From contig JARHVB010000024.1 in assembly GCA_029222685.1 (NCBI GenBank), positions 62,001-126,000 of the forward strand: DNA of 64,000 nt. The letters run 5' to 3'. A program made the position numbers and the translations under genes. Under the pieces are notes generated by a model, which was not told the origin of the DNA, searched no databases, and saw only the letters and a list, made by a program, of their open reading frames with translations. The first letter of the stretch is position 1. Each line of letters starts with the position of its first letter. This stretch comes from Terripilifer ovatus (GTDB lineage: Bacteria > Pseudomonadota > Alphaproteobacteria > Rhizobiales > Beijerinckiaceae). Of this stretch, positions 1 through 8,495 are shown one piece after another.

Positions 1-1
1 C

Positions 2-583
2 CCTGCCACGCCTGGTTTTGATCGCATTATCCAGCTTTGGTTTGCGGGCAACCACTCCGACATCGGCGGGTCTTATCCGGAACCGGAATCGCGGCTGTCG
101 GATATCGCGCTCTCCTGGATGTGCGAACAAGCGATTTCCGTCCCCGACGGCCTCATCACCGGCCCGATCTACGTCGACGGCGTCAAAATGCCGAACACCG
201 GGGATTCTGGCCCCGCGCTAAACCTGTTTCCTCGGGCCGACGGTGTGCAGCATTGCGAGATTGCCAGCATGCGCGACACCCTGGATAGTTACGCTGCCAG
301 CTTGCCAAAATGGCCGTGGCTGCAGACTCTCGTCGGCGCCAAGAACTGGGACTTTGAAATCCGGGAGATCAATCCCAAAGCACCGGTGCACGCGACTGTC
401 CGGGCGCGGTTTGACTTGCCGGAGGTTAGGCAGTGTGCGGGCGTTGGCGCGTACCGCCCGGACGCGCTGAAAAATCATGAAAGCTTTAAGCAGTATTACC
501 AGCCGCTGACGAGCGCGGAATCCCCGGCTCATCTGCACCGAAGTCCTGCCGCATCTCTCGATCGCTCCGACTCGAAGGCCTGA
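2..583 (+). CDS. DUF2235 (Tle1-like) alpha/beta hydrolase, C-terminal part
   Basis: The reading frame is open from the left edge and ends with TGA at 581-583, so only the C-terminal ~193 residues are visible. Near the start it reads WFAGNHSDIGGSYPE, followed by LSDIALSWM. This matches the G-x-H-S-D-x-G-G signature of the DUF2235 family, predicted alpha/beta hydrolases related to Tle1 phospholipase effectors of type VI secretion. Within the family this segment carries a catalytic Asp. The remainder is a poorly conserved tail. No VgrG, PAAR or other secretion gene lies in the window, so an effector role cannot be argued from context. The N-terminal GxSxG nucleophile region lies outside the window. 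Confidence 0.75.
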   Translation, partial: PATPGFDRIIQLWFAGNHSDIGGSYPEPESRLSDIALSWMCEQAISVPDGLITGPIYVDGVKMPNTGDSGPALNLFPRADGVQHCEIASMRDTLDSYAASLPKWPWLQTLVGAKNWDFEIREINPKAPVHATVRARFDLPEVRQCAGVGAYRPDALKNHESFKQYYQPLTSAESPAHLHRSPAASLDRSDSKA

Positions 584-743
584 TGTTCGCGGGACGCTCT
601 CGAATGCGTTTTTCCGACGCGAAATCCATTGGTCGGAGTTTTCACACCCTTCGTGACGCTGACGTGACACCTGCAAAAACTTAGCTGTTGCCAACACCCA
701 AATGTCGTGCCGAATACCGGTCAAATGGGCGGGCGTAGGTGCG

Positions 744-2735
744 ATGAGAAAGGCTTTTCTGGCGATGGTCCTGGCGGCAAGCTCGGCCGTCGAGGGGCAG
801 TCGGCTGACCTTGGCAAGGTCAGCGCAAATACTCCTGTCGATTGGACCGGGCCTTTCGTTGGCAGTCATTTCGCCTACGCGAGCGGACATTCAAACTTTT
901 CCTTGGTCGGGCCCGGGATGCCGCCATCCTCGGGCGCGATCGACTTGACCAATCCAATCGATGCTTTCAAGGGGACGGGATCGTATGCGTTAGGGTTGGG
1001 TGGCGGATACAACTACATGCTGCCTTCGCGCATGGTCGTCGGCCTTGAGGCCGACATTTCCTTTCCAAATACGGTTTCCGGAATTGCCACAACGACGGGC
1101 GTTCAGGGTTCGCAAACGCTTACGCAAACCGTGCTGACATCTGGAACGCTGCGGGCACGTGTGGGATATGCGCCGGGCTCCTGGCTGTTCTATGCGACGG
1201 GCGGCCTCGCATGGAGCTATGATGAGGCGCAGCTCGGGCCGGTCGATGCTCCAGAAGACACAACCAAGACCACGCGACTTGGAACGGTGTGGGGCGTGGG
1301 CGCCGAACTCGCGCTATCGAACAACTGGTCCGCCCGGTTTGAATATCTCTCCACAAACTTCGGAGGGAAAGAGATTGGGTTCGGTGGAACCGCGCAGCGC
1401 CTGTCATCGGACCTCGCGGTTCAGACCGCCCGCCTCGGCGTCAATTACCGCTTTGGCAAGGAGGGACAGCGGGGTCTACAGGATGGCTTGACACCGTTCG
1501 AAACTGATCGGTTCGCTCTGCACGGACAGACTACCTACCTCCAACAATACGCAGCACCGTTTCGGTCGCCCTATATCGGCACAAACAGTCTCATCCCCAA
1601 CCAGACCCGACAGACTTGGGATGTGACGCTGTATGCTGGATTTCGCCCCTGGTCAGGCGGAGAGGTCTGGATCAACCCCGAGATCGATCAGGGGTTTGGC
1701 TTGAGTTCGACCGTCGGTGTGGCCGGCTTTCCAAGTGGCGAGGCCTACAAGGTCGGAGCGGCGGTTCCCTACGCGCGCATCCCGCGCGCGTTCTTCCGTC
1801 AGACCTTCGATCTGGGAGGAGAGACGAAAAAGATCGACGCCGACATCAACCAGTTCGCGGGGAGCCAGACGTCGGATCGACTGATCCTGACCCTTGGGAA
1901 ATTTGCGGTCACCGACGTGTTCGACACCAACAAATATGCTCATGATCCGCGCAAGGATTTCATGAATTGGTCGGTCGTTGACACCGGCACCTTCGATTAC
2001 GCCGCCGACGCCTGGGGCTTCACCTATGGCGCCGCAGTTGAATGGTACAAAGGTGACTGGACATTCCGCGGCGGGATTTTCGATCTCTCCCGCGTCCCCA
2101 ACAGCACCGAATTGGATCCCAGCTTCTCTCAGTTTCAATGGGTCGGCGAGATCGAACATCGGCATGAGATCTGGGGCAAGAAGGGGAAGGTTGCGGTCAC
2201 GGCGTTTTTGTCGCGTGGCCGCATGGGGCGCTTGGACGAGGCCGTAACGCTGGCGCGGGCAACGGGAATGCCCGCTGATGTCGCTCTGGTCAGGCGATAC
2301 CAAAGCCGAGCTGGCATCGGTGTGAACCTGGAACAGGAAATCACGGCTGACCTTGGTGTGTTCGCTCGCGCGGGCCTCGCTGATGGGTCAAAGGAAGCTT
2401 ACGAATTCTCCGATATTGACTCGACGTTCGCTGCCGGGCTTTCGCTGACCGGTTCCTCCTGGAACAGGCCGAACGATACGTTCGGGCTGGCCGGCGTCGT
2501 CAACGGCATCTCGAGTGCCCGCCAGGCATATCTTGACGCCGGCGGTCTCGGTATTCTTGTCGGCGACGGGCGCCTGCCGAACGCCGGTCTGGAAAAGATT
2601 ATAGAGACCTATTACAGCCTCCCAATCTGGTCGTGGCGTGCGACTTTGAACTATCAGCTTGTTACGAACCCTGCCTACAACCGCGATCGCGGCCCGGCTT
2701 CGATCTTTGGCATTCGGATGCGCACGCAGTTCTGA
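744..2735 (+). CDS. outer-membrane porin: Omp25-like barrel joined to OprB-like carbohydrate porin
   Basis: The 663-residue product has an N-terminal signal peptide (MRKAFLAMVLAASSAVEGQSA). I chose the ATG at 744 over the in-frame ATG at 702 because it places this signal at the N terminus. Residues ~25-235 resemble the small Omp25/Omp31 opacity-type beta barrels of rhizobia: WTGPFVGSHFAYASG, GLGGGYNYML, and a closing GVNYRFG. Residues ~240-663 look like an OprB carbohydrate-selective porin, with WINPEIDQGFGLSSTVGVAGFPSGEAYK, LGKFAVTDVFD and a C-terminal aromatic strand ending in F. Sugar uptake is inferred from the family. The gene stands alone with no transporter partner nearby. Two barrel-like halves in one chain is the notable feature. 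Confidence 0.8.
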   Translation: MRKAFLAMVLAASSAVEGQSADLGKVSANTPVDWTGPFVGSHFAYASGHSNFSLVGPGMPPSSGAIDLTNPIDAFKGTGSYALGLGGGYNYMLPSRMVVGLEADISFPNTVSGIATTTGVQGSQTLTQTVLTSGTLRARVGYAPGSWLFYATGGLAWSYDEAQLGPVDAPEDTTKTTRLGTVWGVGAELALSNNWSARFEYLSTNFGGKEIGFGGTAQRLSSDLAVQTARLGVNYRFGKEGQRGLQDGLTPFETDRFALHGQTTYLQQYAAPFRSPYIGTNSLIPNQTRQTWDVTLYAGFRPWSGGEVWINPEIDQGFGLSSTVGVAGFPSGEAYKVGAAVPYARIPRAFFRQTFDLGGETKKIDADINQFAGSQTSDRLILTLGKFAVTDVFDTNKYAHDPRKDFMNWSVVDTGTFDYAADAWGFTYGAAVEWYKGDWTFRGGIFDLSRVPNSTELDPSFSQFQWVGEIEHRHEIWGKKGKVAVTAFLSRGRMGRLDEAVTLARATGMPADVALVRRYQSRAGIGVNLEQEITADLGVFARAGLADGSKEAYEFSDIDSTFAAGLSLTGSSWNRPNDTFGLAGVVNGISSARQAYLDAGGLGILVGDGRLPNAGLEKIIETYYSLPIWSWRATLNYQLVTNPAYNRDRGPASIFGIRMRTQF

Positions 2736-3030
2736 CGCGTGCTTTGGGGCGGGCGCATCGCCGGGTCACGCTTGCTCGCCGCGGAATTGAAGGCGCGTCG
2801 ATTCCAAGCTGCTCCGGTTAGCTTTCACTCCGTCAGTCGACATCACTTTAGGTAAGGTCAGATCGGGCACTTTTATCTTAACGACCCTGCAAGGACCGCA
2901 GAGCTGTTGGAAATCCGAAACCGCTTCTTGACCGACCACGTCGCGAGCCAAAAATTTTGTGGTAGATGGTAACGGGCGCTACGCGCGGGACGGACACATT
3001 CAGCAACAAACCCAACCGAAGAGCGGCCAG

Positions 3031-3267
3031 ATGGAACGACGTAAAAATCCGCGGCGGCGTGTCCTGAAGAAAGGATCAATTCAATTTGGGGCATCAGCCA
3101 TTGATTGCCTCGTACGCAATGTCAGTTCGGTTGGCGCGATGCTTGACGTCGAAAGTCCCGTTGGCATTCCGGTAGAGTTTGTGCTTGTCGTGCCAGTGGA
3201 TGACATGCGCATGCGGTGCCGCATCATCTGGGCGAAGCAGAATCGATTGGGTGTTGAATTTCAATAG
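3031..3267 (+). CDS. PilZ domain protein
   Basis: This is a 78-residue single-domain protein. I start it at the ATG at 3031 (MERRKNPRRRV) and not at the upstream ATG at 2959, because the N-terminal arginine cluster is the first half of the PilZ cyclic-di-GMP-binding signature. The second half follows as a degenerate D/N-x-S-x-x-G (DCLVRNVSSVGAML). The usual closing strand R-x-V-W is present as CRIIWAKQNRLGVEF. Proteins of this size are typical stand-alone PilZ adaptors. Targets cannot be inferred, since no motility or polysaccharide genes are adjacent. The 295 bp upstream (2736-3030) contain no other convincing gene. Confidence 0.8.
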   Translation: MERRKNPRRRVLKKGSIQFGASAIDCLVRNVSSVGAMLDVESPVGIPVEFVLVVPVDDMRMRCRIIWAKQNRLGVEFQ

Positions 3268-3411
3268 CCGGCAATCCGCTCACTTTGCCATCTCAACCGG
3301 TGCATGCTTTTGCCACGGCGAAAAGGATTGCGAGATCGCTTGACGCGCGTGCAAGCCCGTCAGCTATCACACCCGTCCGGGTAATAGAGGTTATTTTTCC
3401 GAACGCCGCGG

Positions 3412-3822
3412 TCACTGATTTCCAAACCGTGAAAGGACTTCAATAACACGGCATTCCCTGATCCTGCCATGATCGCTACTTTCGACCATTGCGCGTAGTT
3501 CCTTTCGCAGCGCCGTCAATCGTGCTATCTTGTGCTCGACATCAGCAAGATGAGCACGCGCAATCTGATCGGCCTCTTCGCAAGGCTCCTCCGGTAAACC
3601 CGCAAGGGCCAGAAGCTGCCGGATTGAATCCAGATCGAACCCGAGTTCCTTGGCGTGGCGAATGAACTTGAGGCGCCGGACGTCCGCTTCTTTGTAGACT
3701 CGTCGGTTTTGTTCAGTTCGCGGTGGGGTGGGGACGAGGCCGATCTCCTCATAGTACCTGATCGTCGGCACGTTCATCCGCACCATCTCCGCAACCCTGC
3801 CGATGGACAGCTCGTCCTTCAT
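3412..3822 (-). CDS. MerR-family metal-responsive regulator
   Basis: The 136-residue protein starts with a winged helix-turn-helix of the MerR type (SIGRVAEMVRMNVPTIRYYEEIGLV, then RRVYKEADVRRLKFIRHAKELGF). A dimerisation coiled coil follows at about residues 84-112. The effector region holds only Cys81 and Cys124, with His118 between them; ZntR/CadR-type sensors usually show more cysteines. It is transcribed away from the histidine-rich protein and Nramp genes, and the intervening region has a typical MerR-type promoter (3834-3864). It is therefore the likely regulator of that locus and of itself. The metal is unknown. Confidence 0.85.
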   Translation of the reverse strand: MKDELSIGRVAEMVRMNVPTIRYYEEIGLVPTPPRTEQNRRVYKEADVRRLKFIRHAKELGFDLDSIRQLLALAGLPEEPCEEADQIARAHLADVEHKIARLTALRKELRAMVESSDHGRIRECRVIEVLSRFGNQ

Positions 3823-3833
3823 CAGATTCAGCC

Positions 3834-3864
3834 TTGCTCCTCAAGTGACTTGAGGATGTAAGCT
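3834..3864 (+). promoter_or_regulatory. MerR-type promoter with 19-bp spacer and 17-bp dyad
   Basis: A -35-like TTGCTC (3834-3839) and a -10-like TAAGCT (3859-3864) are separated by 19 bp. That overlong spacing is the hallmark of promoters untwisted by MerR activators. The spacer contains the dyad CCTCAAGTGACTTGAGG (3839-3855). It reads rightward toward the His-rich gene at 3959 and lies just upstream of the divergent merR gene. Confidence 0.7.
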
Positions 3865-3958
3865 CCTTTCTCGGTGACAAGCAAGGACCGAAAGGCCTCG
3901 ATGGCCGAACGAGGTATTGCACGAAAGGTGCGTGCTTTTGGTTCAAGGGAGTAGCCAC

Positions 3959-4150
3959 ATGCCCCAGGAAAAACCCGGTCAGCATCACGATCATCCGGGC
4001 CACAAACCGGGCGACGTCGATCAGCACGGCCATCGCGATAAGGCAGGCCAGAAGGAAGTCCCTGGCCAGCATCACGACCATCCGGGCCACAAGCCGGGTG
4101 ACGTCGATCAGCATGGCCATCGCGACAAGGGCGGATCGGACAAGCGATAG
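3959..4150 (+). CDS. small histidine-rich tandem-repeat protein, probable metal binder
   Basis: The 63-residue protein starts at the ATG at 3959, preceded by AAGGGAG at suitable distance; an upstream in-frame ATG at 3917 lacks such a site. After MPQEK it consists of two copies of a 23-residue unit (GQHHDHPGHKPGDVDQHG and flanks) separated by six residues. It ends in GGSDKR. Histidine and aspartate make up close to half of each unit. There is no signal peptide or membrane segment, so it is probably cytoplasmic. Its position behind a MerR-type promoter and upstream of an Nramp transporter suggests divalent-metal buffering or delivery. This is inference; I recognise no named family. Confidence 0.65.
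   Translation: MPQEKPGQHHDHPGHKPGDVDQHGHRDKAGQKEVPGQHHDHPGHKPGDVDQHGHRDKGGSDKR
3974..4129 (+). repeat. two 69-bp tandem units in the His-rich gene
   Basis: Units 3974-4042 and 4061-4129 encode the same 23 residues and differ only at a few, mostly synonymous, positions. They are separated by 18 bp. Identity at protein level with silent DNA differences indicates a duplication kept under selection for the protein. Confidence 0.9.
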
Positions 4151-4165
4151 CCCTTTTCAACCCCA

Positions 4166-4199
4166 CCGTGGAGGGCGGACTCGCCCTCCACGGTTTTCT
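4166..4199 (+). terminator. Rho-independent terminator
   Basis: A perfect 12-bp stem CCGTGGAGGGCG (4166-4177) and CGCCCTCCACGG (4182-4193) encloses a 4-nt loop and is followed by TTTTCTC. It lies 15 bp after the stop of the His-rich gene. It should end or attenuate that transcript before the downstream membrane-protein and Nramp genes. Confidence 0.9.
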
Positions 4200-4220
4200 C
4201 GGCGCGCCCGACATCAACTG

Positions 4221-4409
4221 ATGAGTTCCAGAAGATCGAGAACTGCATTTCTGGTCGGCGGCCTAATCGCTGTCCCACTGGCCGCGACGAACTTGGTCCT
4301 CGTGCTCAAGCGAATTTTCCCGGACAGCATCGCTGTGAATTTCATAGGCCCGGTGCTTTGCGTGCTCGGGGTTTTGCTATTGGTTATGTACCTGAGGCGC
4401 GAGCGATGA
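4221..4409 (+). CDS. small two-helix membrane protein
   Basis: The 62-residue product (ATG at 4221) has a basic N terminus (MSSRRSRT) and two hydrophobic stretches, at ~9-28 (AFLVGGLIAVPLAATNLVLV) and ~38-57 (VNFIGPVLCVLGVLLLVMYL). It ends in RRER. The charges predict both termini in the cytoplasm. I recognise no family. It lies between the terminator and the Nramp gene, 40 bp upstream of the latter, and may be co-transcribed with it. A coincidental ORF cannot be excluded, but the membrane topology looks coherent. Confidence 0.5.
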   Translation: MSSRRSRTAFLVGGLIAVPLAATNLVLVLKRIFPDSIAVNFIGPVLCVLGVLLLVMYLRRER

Positions 4410-4449
4410 GCGGCGCTGCGAAAGTATCACCGACGGTCAGGAATACCGC

Positions 4450-5763
4450 TTGAGCGAAGCGCCGGAGACTTTAGACCCTGAAACAGAGCACCAGAGTCCG
4501 GTTGTCGGGACTAGCAAACCACGCCTGCTGAAAGTTCTTGGGCCTGGCCTCATTACAGGAGCTTCGGACGACGACCCCAGCGGCATCGCGACCTATAGCC
4601 AAGCGGGCGCTCAGTTCGGTTACGGTTTATCTTGGACGCTTCTTTTGACGTTCCCCCTGATGACCGCTGTTCAGATGATTAGCGCCAGGATGGGCAGAAC
4701 TACCGGCCGCGGTATCGCAGGGCTCCTCCGTCAACACTACCCGAGTTACGTCCTTCTGAGCATCGTCATTCCGCTGCTGATCGCAAATTCCATCAATATC
4801 GGCGCGGATCTTGGCGCCATGGCGGATGCCACGCGCCTGATCATTGGTGGGCCCCAAATTGTATACGTTCTTCTGTTCGCTGTGATCTCCACCGCGCTGC
4901 AAATCTTCATGCAATACACGCGCTACGTCGCCGTTTTGAAGTGGCTGGCTTTGATCCTGCTGGTCTACGTCGCGACGATGTTCATGGTCCAAGTGTCCTG
5001 GGGCGAAGCGCTATACCGGCTTGTGGTACCGGACATTACGTGGAGCGAAGAGTATCTGACCACGCTGGTTGCGGTCTTCGGAACCACCATCAGCCCGTAC
5101 CTGTTCTTCTGGCAGGCTTCTCAGGAAGCGGAAGACGTCCGCGAGCTGCCGAAGCGACGGCCGCTCACGCGCGCACCACAGCAAGCACCGGCGGCGCTTG
5201 CTAGGATCGAGCTTGATACGATCGCCGGCATGGGCATCTCCAACTTCATTGCCCTCGCGATCATGATCACGACCGCAGCAACGCTGAACGTCGCAGGTGT
5301 CAAGGATGTCGAGACGTCGGCGCAGGCTGCCGAGGCGCTCCGCCCGATCGCCGGCCCCCTGGCCGAATTGGTCTTTGCTCTCGGTGTGATTGGGACGGGT
5401 TTGCTCGCGATACCGGTGCTGGCTGGCTCGGCGGCCTATGCGGTTGGCGAAGCGCGAAAGTGGCCAGTCGGTCTGGCGCGTCAGCCCCTTGAAGCCAAAG
5501 CGTTCTACATAACGATCACTGTTGCGACGCTGGTTGGCATGACACTTAATTTCACGCCGATCAATCCGATCAAGGCACTGTACTGGACCGCGGTGATCAA
5601 CGGCGTGGTAGCGGTCCCGGTAATGGTCATGATGATGCTGATGTCAGCTCAGACGAAAATCATGGGTGAATTCACAGTGAGGGGGCGACTTAAAGCGCTG
5701 GGCTGGTGCGCGACGGCCATCATGGCGGCGGCTGTGGCGGCGATGGCGGCAACCTCGTTCTAA
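4450..5763 (+). CDS. Nramp-family (SLC11-like) divalent metal transporter, atypical motifs
   Basis: The 437-residue inner-membrane protein has about 11 hydrophobic segments and the Nramp opening GPGLITGASDDDPSGIATYSQ. A TTG start at 4450 is used here; no in-frame ATG precedes the conserved region. Canonical Nramp proteins carry DPGN in helix 1 and MPH in helix 6. Here these are DPSG and ISPYLFFWQ, so the metal-coordinating Asn and Met are replaced. Those residues normally select Mn2+/Fe2+. Divergent Nramp-related proteins lacking them include magnesium transporters, so Mg2+ or another ion is possible. The MerR gene and His-rich protein upstream suggest a metal-responsive locus. Confidence 0.85.
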   Translation: MSEAPETLDPETEHQSPVVGTSKPRLLKVLGPGLITGASDDDPSGIATYSQAGAQFGYGLSWTLLLTFPLMTAVQMISARMGRTTGRGIAGLLRQHYPSYVLLSIVIPLLIANSINIGADLGAMADATRLIIGGPQIVYVLLFAVISTALQIFMQYTRYVAVLKWLALILLVYVATMFMVQVSWGEALYRLVVPDITWSEEYLTTLVAVFGTTISPYLFFWQASQEAEDVRELPKRRPLTRAPQQAPAALARIELDTIAGMGISNFIALAIMITTAATLNVAGVKDVETSAQAAEALRPIAGPLAELVFALGVIGTGLLAIPVLAGSAAYAVGEARKWPVGLARQPLEAKAFYITITVATLVGMTLNFTPINPIKALYWTAVINGVVAVPVMVMMMLMSAQTKIMGEFTVRGRLKALGWCATAIMAAAVAAMAATSF

Positions 5764-5886
5764 GTAGTTGCTCGCCGTCCACCGAGCGGCGATGTCATAG
5801 CGAAGGGCCGTACCGAGCACCGGAGCCAGAATCGCCGGCCGTTTCGCATGTACTGCAGCATAACAGTTAAGAGATTTGCATCATGT

Positions 5887-7188
5887 CTATCGGCGATAGT
5901 CCCCCGGAAACACCATGTCCTGGTCGACAAGGACATTGAACTTGTATCCAGGGCGGATTTCCAAAGTCGGCTGTACGTCCATGTTGCGCGAGATCGTGCG
6001 CTCGGCCATGCGTCCGAAAGTTTCTGCAAACGATCGCCGGGCCGCATATTCGGCGGTGTTCTGCATTCCGAACGAATTACGATCGCGCGGGATCGCCATC
6101 TCCGTGCCGGCGCCGATCAAGGCGATCAGGATCGCAGAGCCGAAGGTCTGCAGCAGTTTGCGGTCGACCTTGTCGCTGAAGCCGCCATAGCCCTGCGCAT
6201 CCGTGCCGGCCATGCCGCTGATCTGCAAGGTCGAGCCGTTCGGCAGGATGATGTCGGTCCACACGACGAGCACGCGCGACTGGCCGAAGGAGACCTTGCT
6301 GTCGTAGCGCCCGAGCAGTCGCGTCCCCTGTGGGATGAGCAGGCGATGGCCGGTCGCGCTATCGTACACGTTTTGAGACACCTGCGCTGTGATGCGCCCG
6401 GGAAGGTCGGCATTGATGCCGGTGATAAGAGTCGCCGGAATGACCGAGCCGCGCTTGAGTTCGAACGGCGATCGTTGCGGCACCACGGAGTTGGGCAGAT
6501 AGCCGAGCTTGGTGAGGTCGCTGTTGAAGAAGCTCTCTTTCGATGTCTGCCCGTTCGGGTCGATGGGCTGCCCGGTCAAACCGGCGCGGAGCGCGGCCGC
6601 GTAAAGATCGGCCGCGCCCCCATTGCCAAGCAGGCTCGCGGCTCCCGGCCGTTGTTGCTGTTGTTGTGCCCCGGCGGGCGTCGCGGTCTGCAACTTGGCG
6701 AGGTTCACGCCAAGCGGTGAATCATAAGCGGTACTGTGCGCCTGAATGCGCGCCATGCGCTGTCGGTGTTGCTCGCGCAGATACTGCTCACGCTGCTCGC
6801 GCTCGATGCGGGCGCGCCAGGCCTCCTCGGATTCGACCGCCGGCCCCTCGCGCACCGGCTGCGGAGCGGGGGTGAACGGGTTCGCCGCCGGTCGCTCGGG
6901 CGCCGGCGGAGGCGCGGGCTGGAAGACTTGCGCCGGCGTCGGGTCCTCGATGATGCCGTCTGGCACATTGCGCTTCATCGCATCGGCGTAGGTCGAGGCG
7001 GGACTCGATGGCGAACCGTCGGAACCGCGATCGCCGCGGAAATACAATCCGCGCGTCGTGAGCCCATAGAGGATCACGCCAAAGAACAACACGACAAACA
7101 CGATCGCAGCGATGACCGGCAGGCGGTTAAGACGACGGATCTTCGGCGCGGGTCCGCCGGCATTGAGATCAAGCGACTGCGCCATCAC
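5887..7188 (-). CDS. trbI: conjugal transfer protein TrbI (VirB10-like)
   Basis: The 433-residue protein has a short cytoplasmic N terminus, one transmembrane helix at ~26-46 (LPVIAAIVFVVLFFGVILYG) and a proline-rich periplasmic linker (QPAPPPAPERPAANPF). The C-terminal VirB10 beta domain contains GSVIPATLITGINADLPG, RLLIPQGTRLLGRYDS and FNVLVDQDMVFPG. In the mating channel TrbI bridges inner and outer membranes and senses ATPase energy. It is the last gene of the trb operon; on its far side is only the unrelated Nramp locus, convergent to it. The length is normal for the family. Confidence 0.95.
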   Translation of the reverse strand: MMAQSLDLNAGGPAPKIRRLNRLPVIAAIVFVVLFFGVILYGLTTRGLYFRGDRGSDGSPSSPASTYADAMKRNVPDGIIEDPTPAQVFQPAPPPAPERPAANPFTPAPQPVREGPAVESEEAWRARIEREQREQYLREQHRQRMARIQAHSTAYDSPLGVNLAKLQTATPAGAQQQQQRPGAASLLGNGGAADLYAAALRAGLTGQPIDPNGQTSKESFFNSDLTKLGYLPNSVVPQRSPFELKRGSVIPATLITGINADLPGRITAQVSQNVYDSATGHRLLIPQGTRLLGRYDSKVSFGQSRVLVVWTDIILPNGSTLQISGMAGTDAQGYGGFSDKVDRKLLQTFGSAILIALIGAGTEMAIPRDRNSFGMQNTAEYAARRSFAETFGRMAERTISRNMDVQPTLEIRPGYKFNVLVDQDMVFPGDYRR

Positions 7189-7197
7189 CGTCCTCCG

Positions 7198-7635
7198 CTA
7201 ACCGCGTTGCATTACCGACACGGGACTCGTCGGCTTCGCGCCCGAGGCCGTCACCGTATAGGCGCGGCCGAGATCGAGTTGCTGCGTCGACAGTCGCGCG
7301 AGGATCGTGCCATCGAGATTGTCGACGACATACGCAAGAGCGATCGCCTTCCGATCGGTTCGCTGATCGGTCGCGACCGCGTAGCCCCACCCGCGCAGCG
7401 CCGCCTCGAGCGCTTGGCCAAACGGCGAGCCGTCGGATTTCAGGATGATGGTCCCGGTCGCCGGGCCGACATGCTCGGCGAGGCGGCTGACCATATCGCC
7501 GGCAATCGCGCTTGCAGCCGCCGGCGACAGCTCGACACGCGACGAGCTGGCGACAAGGCCTGGTCGGCCGAGCGTGCTGCACGCTCCGAGCAGCAGCGCG
7601 AACAGACCAACGGGGAAGACTCGACGCGTGATCAT
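7198..7635 (-). CDS. trbH: conjugal transfer lipoprotein TrbH
   Basis: The 145-residue protein starts at [21 protein letters not shown]. This is a lipoprotein signal with lipobox L-G-A-C, which fixes the start at 7635 and not at the longer ORF start. It lies one base after the trbG stop and 9 bp before trbI, the standard trbG-trbH-trbI order of Ti/Sym-type systems. TrbH is the small VirB7-like outer-membrane lipoprotein that stabilises the core complex. The sequence itself is weakly conserved, so position and lipobox carry the call. Confidence 0.85.
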   Translation of the reverse strand: MITRRVFPVGLFALLLGACSTLGRPGLVASSSRVELSPAAASAIAGDMVSRLAEHVGPATGTIILKSDGSPFGQALEAALRGWGYAVATDQRTDRKAIALAYVVDNLDGTILARLSTQQLDLGRAYTVTASGAKPTSPVSVMQRG

Positions 7636-7636
7636 G

Positions 7637-8473
7637 TCATCCTCCCCGCCGGATCGTAATTTTCTCCTGAGTCCACCATCCGACGCCGGAGACGAGCACC
7701 GCTTCATCGATATGAAAGTCGACGATCATCATCGAGCCTTTCATGCGATAGTTGACGATGCGGTTCTCGCCGCCCGAGATCGCGAAGAGCACGGGCGCGT
7801 CCGCGCCGGCAAGCGATGACGGAAACTGGATGTAGGTCTTCTGCCCGTCAGAGTAGACGCGCGTCGGCCGCCAGCTCGCATTGCCGCTCACGTAGTAGGC
7901 GAAGTTGAGTTGCTCGGCCGGGACGTCGGCGCCGGGGATCGTGCTCGCCTCGAGGCGCGCGTTGATGTCCGCCATCCGCGCACCAACGCCCTCAGGATAT
8001 TCGAAAGCGACCCGCGCCATGTATTGCGTCGCGTGCGATTTGAGCTGGAGGTGATAAGTGCGCCGCGACGTGGTGACGACCATCGAGGTCACGAGGCCGG
8101 GTTCTGACGGCTTGACGATCAGGTGAATCGCCTGCCCGCCCGGTGCGCCCGACGTCGCCGGCTCGACCTTCCACCTCACGGTGTCACCGACGAGGACGTC
8201 CCGCACAACCTCTCCCGGCTGAAGCTCGATATCGCACACCTGCAATGGCGAACACACGATGGACGGCTGGATCTCGCCATAGAGAAAGATCACTTTGCCG
8301 TCCGGCCCGTGCGTCACCAGGCCTGGCGCGGCCCGCCAGCGTCCCGACAGATGCGTGCCCTTCGCCTCATTCCGGTTCAGCCGCTGCGCGACGGCATGAT
8401 CGATCATGACAGTTGTAAATGCAGCCGCAAACGCGATGGCGATGAGGGGCAGTCCGGATCGGCTCGATGTCAT
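7637..8473 (-). CDS. trbG: conjugal transfer protein TrbG (VirB9-like)
   Basis: The 278-residue periplasmic/outer-membrane protein has an N-terminal signal ([22 protein letters not shown]). Its VirB9 domain has [22 protein letters not shown] in the N half and [30 protein letters not shown] in the C half. It forms the outer-membrane core with TrbI and TrbH. It sits in the trb operon, 22 bp downstream of trbF. Nothing appears missing. Confidence 0.95.
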   Translation of the reverse strand: MTSSRSGLPLIAIAFAAAFTTVMIDHAVAQRLNRNEAKGTHLSGRWRAAPGLVTHGPDGKVIFLYGEIQPSIVCSPLQVCDIELQPGEVVRDVLVGDTVRWKVEPATSGAPGGQAIHLIVKPSEPGLVTSMVVTTSRRTYHLQLKSHATQYMARVAFEYPEGVGARMADINARLEASTIPGADVPAEQLNFAYYVSGNASWRPTRVYSDGQKTYIQFPSSLAGADAPVLFAISGGENRIVNYRMKGSMMIVDFHIDEAVLVSGVGWWTQEKITIRRGG

Positions 8474-8495
8474 GACTGTTTACTCCGCAGCCTTT

